From Actinomycetes bacterium (lineage in GTDB: Bacteria > Actinomycetota > Thermoleophilia > BMS3ABIN01), in contig JAJYXB010000018.1 of assembly GCA_021791195.1 (NCBI GenBank), positions 1-64,000 on the forward strand: DNA of 64,000 bases. Direction: 5' to 3'. The translations under genes and the position numbers were made by a program. The first letter of the stretch is position 1. Every line of letters begins with the position of its first letter. Under the pieces are notes generated by a model. It did no database searches. It had not been told where the DNA came from and saw only the letters and a program-made list of their open reading frames with translations. Below are positions 61,078-64,000 of the stretch, piece after piece.

Positions 61078-61177
61078 GGGGGAAAACCCCGCAACTTTGG
61101 CAGTCCTACCGCTGCCTCCTGTCTGCCCGAGAAGCATATCGCGGCCGGAGATGAGCCGGCCATAGGGGAAAACCCCC
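61078..61177 (-). promoter_or_regulatory. Twin GGGG-AAAA-CCCC palindromes in the Rrf2 leader
   Basis: GGGGGAAAACCCC at 61078-61090 and GGGGAAAACCCCC at 61165-61177, 87 bases apart, flank a region with further short stems (GGCAG/CTGCC). They may be operators for the regulator itself or parts of a structured leader. The rest of the 61034-61284 gap shows nothing recognisable. Confidence 0.4.
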
Positions 61178-61284
61178 ATTTTTCATATCGTGATGACTAA
61201 TTTGAGTAGAAAGGTTAGGTAAAGCGGGCAGGTTTTCGGTGTGCGTGGCCGGCTGGCGGCACGCAGGCATAGCGTATCGGACCC

Positions 61285-63072
61285 TTAGCGGGCGGTTGCG
61301 CGGCGGCGGTAGTGCTTTCCCTTATCCCGGCGTCCGGCGGGCGCCGATGGCCTGACCGATCGCGGGGTTTCAGCGGCGCCGGCATCAGCGGCCCGGGTGC
61401 CTTCAGCAGCTGCGGGTCGAGCTTCCTCAATGGCTGCGGCCGGCCGCCAGCCGGCCAGGATGCCGGCGAAGAAGAAATAGGGCAGCGTCAGGGCGAACAT
61501 GTTCCAGTCCCAGTCGTAAGAGGCATGAATCAGGTACGTGACCAGAAAAGCCATCAATGCCGCGGCCAGGCCCCGCTGCCAGCGATCTGACGTTCTTGCC
61601 AGGTTGCGAATGCCCAGTCCCAGCGTCAGCCAGACGAATGCGCCCATGAGGACGAACCCCACCAGACCGAGTTCGCTCAACAGGCTGAAAGGCATGCTGT
61701 GCGCCTGTTTGACAAAGGGCATGCCGGCTTGACGGGTCATCATATGTGTCAGGTGGAAGCTTTGCGCTCCGGAGCCAGCGACGATGTGTTGTTTCCAGTT
61801 CGAAACCGCTTCCTTCCAGAGATTCCAGCGGATGGAGGAATTAACCTCGAGTAGGCGCGCGGCGCCAGGATCTGTTCTACTCCCCATGGTAAAATCTTTC
61901 CAAGTTTGACTGGCCCAGCCGCTGACAGACGGCTTCGATGACAGGAACAGGCTAGCGGGAACGACAATCGCCATCAGGGCCACGATCAGGATTGCGGTTC
62001 CCAGGATAGCCCTGGCCCGCGAGGGCCAACTGAATCTTCGTCCGGCCGCGAGAGCAACGGCGAAGATGACGATTGTGGCAGCTATCACGAGAAGGAGATA
62101 TAGCTGCAGGGGCGCCGCGGCAGCGAGCCTAAGCGCCAGCGGCGAGTTGTCGTGCATCAGCGCATCCTGAGCATTGCTCCAGATCAACACGGGCAAGGCG
62201 GCACCAGCGGCAAGCAGCAGCGCCGCGAAGCTTCTGATGCGCAGCGGGGACAGGATGAAGTACGTTATCAGGCCGACGACGATGGCAATGGTCGCCCCGC
62301 GGGAGATGGTGAAAAACAGGGCTATCAGCGCGATGGGCGCCCCGACCGCCGCCAGTATCCTGATCGCCCAGTGCGCATCTTTGCGGGCCGCGAAAAAGAT
62401 TGTGGGCACGAACGTCAGTGCCGCCAGTAGCCCCTGCGCGTTGGCGTATCCGATCGGGATCGAGATTCGCGCAAAGTCGTCCGGGTTGTCAATCGTGGCC
62501 GGGAAGAGCTTCGGACCCAGTGAGTAAAAGACGGCTGCGCCGGCGGCTGCCAGAAAAAGGCCGGCAGCGAGCGTGCGGGCGAAAGGATAGCGTGCAACCA
62601 CTAACCCTACAAAAAAGATAGCAAGATAACCACCGGTGCGGTTGAATTCGTTCCAGGTCAGGTCGGCTGAAATCGACCAGAAGATGGAGGTCCCGGTCCA
62701 GAGCCAGAAGCTGGCCAGCAGCGCGACGGACACCGCGGCCAGGCGCGAATCAAGCAGTTCAGGGAAGACATCGGCAGCGGCCCAGACGGCCAGGACGACG
62801 ATAATCCAGGAGCCGATTACCGCGAGCGTCATCGGCCCCTGGAAATAGGCCCCGTTGAAAAAAATCGCAAACGCCTCGATGAGCATCAGCGCCACTACAG
62901 CCAGAATCGTGGTGCACTCCAGCTTCGAAGGCAGGGACTTTACGCCGCCCGTTGAAGGAAGATGCGAAGCGCGGCCGCCCCTTCGGAATGGCCACGCAGA
63001 CGGACTCTTCTCCCGACCGGCATCGCCTGTTCCGCGTTTGCCTGATTTGTCCTGAAAACTAACGTTTTGCAA
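61285..63072 (-). CDS. O-antigen ligase / Wzy-like membrane protein
   Basis: A 595-residue polytopic protein with about 12 membrane segments. The periplasmic loop ends in the Wzy_C-type region (SSIRWNLWKEAVSNWKQHIVAGSGAQSFHL, then QAHSMPFSLLSELGLVGF), the conserved part of O-antigen ligases and polymerases. It would join or polymerise lipid-linked glycans at the cell surface. The C-terminus is a basic Ala/Arg tail. The start on the minus strand at 63072 faces the divergent Wzz-like gene, which fits an exopolysaccharide locus continuing beyond the window. Confidence 0.85.
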   Translation of the reverse strand: MQNVSFQDKSGKRGTGDAGREKSPSAWPFRRGGRASHLPSTGGVKSLPSKLECTTILAVVALMLIEAFAIFFNGAYFQGPMTLAVIGSWIIVVLAVWAAADVFPELLDSRLAAVSVALLASFWLWTGTSIFWSISADLTWNEFNRTGGYLAIFFVGLVVARYPFARTLAAGLFLAAAGAAVFYSLGPKLFPATIDNPDDFARISIPIGYANAQGLLAALTFVPTIFFAARKDAHWAIRILAAVGAPIALIALFFTISRGATIAIVVGLITYFILSPLRIRSFAALLLAAGAALPVLIWSNAQDALMHDNSPLALRLAAAAPLQLYLLLVIAATIVIFAVALAAGRRFSWPSRARAILGTAILIVALMAIVVPASLFLSSKPSVSGWASQTWKDFTMGSRTDPGAARLLEVNSSIRWNLWKEAVSNWKQHIVAGSGAQSFHLTHMMTRQAGMPFVKQAHSMPFSLLSELGLVGFVLMGAFVWLTLGLGIRNLARTSDRWQRGLAAALMAFLVTYLIHASYDWDWNMFALTLPYFFFAGILAGWRPAAAIEEARPAAAEGTRAADAGAAETPRSVRPSAPAGRRDKGKHYRRRATAR

Positions 63073-63149
63073 GATGTAGCAATTATATATAAACTCATGC
63101 CAAATATTTTTCAGTTTGTACTATCAACTGACGAAAGGCGGGCCTGAGA

Positions 63150-64000
63150 GTGGATGCGCCATATCTGAGAACCAGTGCGCCCGAGTTTCGGGAGTTTCTG
63201 GGAGTTATCTGGTTGCACCGCTGGCTTGTTGTCATTTCCGTGGTGGTGATCACTACGATAGCGGTCGGGGCCACCATCATTTTCATCACCCCCAAGTATC
63301 AGGCTTCCACCGATCTGCTTCAGCGCCGCAGCGGCATCGACAGTGCCCTCGTCGGCTCCAACATCCTCGGCAACTATCAGGATCAGCCGGCGCGGGCCCT
63401 GGATACTACCACCGAGCTGGTCAAATCCTCTGCTGTCATCCAGGCGGTCGCGGCAGCGATCGGCAGCGATCGGCTCGGCAATCGCAATCTCAAGAGCATG
63501 GTGGCCGTCTCCCCGGTTAGTCAGACCGACATCTTCCGCATTACTGTCACCGACACAGATCCGCAGCTGGCTGCCGATGTGGCCAATGCCTTCGCCACCA
63601 ATTACATCAGCTGGCGCCAGCAGGTCGACCACGATACCATCGAGCAGGCGCGCAAGCCGATTGAGGCACAGGTGAATGCAACCCCTGCTGAGCAGAGGGG
63701 TTCGGCCGAATTCCAGAGCCTGAGCGACAAGCTGCAGTCGCTCAGGCTCTTGGAGAGCATGCAGATCACCAATGAGGAGATCGTCAGGTCGGCGGTCGCC
63801 AATCCGGCGCCGGTCTCTCCCAAGCCCGTGCGTACCGGAGCCGTTGCCCTGGTTATCAGTCTGCTGATCGGTGTCGGCGCAGTCTTCACGGTCGACCAGC
63901 TGGATACCCGTGTGCGTAGTGTGGACGAGGTTACGCGGCGGATGGATAAGCCGGTACTGGCCGCGATTCCGAAGCAGCAGCCAGCGGACGCCAACATGGT
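63150..64000 (+). CDS. Wzz-type polysaccharide chain-length protein (3' end beyond the window)
   Basis: The first 283 codons of a polysaccharide co-polymerase or capsule-export protein. GTG 63150 opens VDAPYLRTSAPEFREFLG; the first membrane segment is about residues 26-48 (VVISVVVITTIAVGATIIF). Then comes the Wzz motif (PKYQASTDLLQ), an external coiled-coil region, and a second membrane segment about 230-250 (PVRTGAVALVISLLIG), followed by a cytoplasmic start (KPVLAAIPK) typical of proteins that lead into a BY-kinase domain. The frame is open at the window end. A TTGCAA/TATAAA promoter may lie at 63067-63093. Confidence 0.85.
   Translation, partial: MDAPYLRTSAPEFREFLGVIWLHRWLVVISVVVITTIAVGATIIFITPKYQASTDLLQRRSGIDSALVGSNILGNYQDQPARALDTTTELVKSSAVIQAVAAAIGSDRLGNRNLKSMVAVSPVSQTDIFRITVTDTDPQLAADVANAFATNYISWRQQVDHDTIEQARKPIEAQVNATPAEQRGSAEFQSLSDKLQSLRLLESMQITNEEIVRSAVANPAPVSPKPVRTGAVALVISLLIGVGAVFTVDQLDTRVRSVDEVTRRMDKPVLAAIPKQQPADANM

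Noticed and set aside
61034-61200. c-di-GMP (GEMM-I) riboswitch in the Rrf2 leader
   Set aside because: On the minus strand a GGACTGCCAAAGTTGC string and GGTAGC vaguely recall GEMM, but the CACAGGGCAAA start and ACGCAAAGC core are not there in the proper order.

Overview
The window is GC-rich, densely packed chromosome. The order clpC-radA-disA-carD-ispD-ispF-gltX-cysS-(NYN RNase)-sigH is the conserved block of Actinomycetota and Firmicutes. CarD, the GC content, an oxygen-independent type (cbi) cobalamin pathway and cysteine-bearing Rrf2 regulators together suggest a deep-branching, probably anaerobic actinobacterial lineage. That placement is an inference, because the window contains no rRNA.

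Region 1 (1-12640) is housekeeping: ClpC unfoldase, RadA, the c-di-AMP synthase DisA, CarD, two MEP-pathway isoprenoid enzymes, an ASCH protein, Glu- and Cys-tRNA synthetases, a NYN nuclease, a SigH-like sigma factor and tRNA-Thr(UGU). A 211-bp element with perfect 21-bp inverted ends lies directly against the ispD start codon and contains a relic IS200 left end.

Region 2 (12595-19589) is an integrative element inserted in tRNA-Thr. It has 46-bp att repeats, paired arm-type repeats at both ends, a tyrosine integrase, a zinc-knuckle/HTH protein, a small HTH protein and a replication-type ATPase. The ATPase gene is followed by a symmetric 9-bp iteron array that looks like an origin. Two cargo genes sit behind near-identical duplicated upstream regions.

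Region 3 (19629-31049) is signalling: a PAS-GAF-GGDEF cyclase, an HxlR regulator, a DedA protein, a MetOD1-PAS-GAF histidine kinase, a response regulator, a REC-REC-GAF-HD-GYP phosphodiesterase, an Rrf2 regulator and a NarX/NarL-type pair.

Region 4 (31050-36690) is a scrap island between two identical 313-bp copies of the narL 3' end. It holds a broken propeller gene, an IS200 with a nonsense transposase, a secreted protein, an ECF sigma/anti-sigma-like pair, a decayed IS3 and an IS110 5' stub fused to the second narL copy.

Region 5 (36701-55455) is a near-complete cobalamin supercluster in two riboswitch-controlled units. The first is cobU-cobQ-cbiB-cobA-cobD-cbiA-cbiXC. The second is cbiMNQO (cobalt import) followed by cbiD-cbiET-cbiL-cbiF-cbiGH-cbiJ-cobS. 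Three proteins are fusions (CbiX-CbiC, CbiE-CbiT, CbiG-CbiH), and several genes carry in-frame minisatellites. cobT is not in the window.

Region 6 (55457-64000) lies mostly on the minus strand. It has two tandem membrane-PAS-triple-GAF proteins with no output domain, a tiny J-domain protein, a second Rrf2 regulator, a Wzy/O-antigen-ligase-like protein and, on the plus strand, a Wzz-like protein cut by the window edge.
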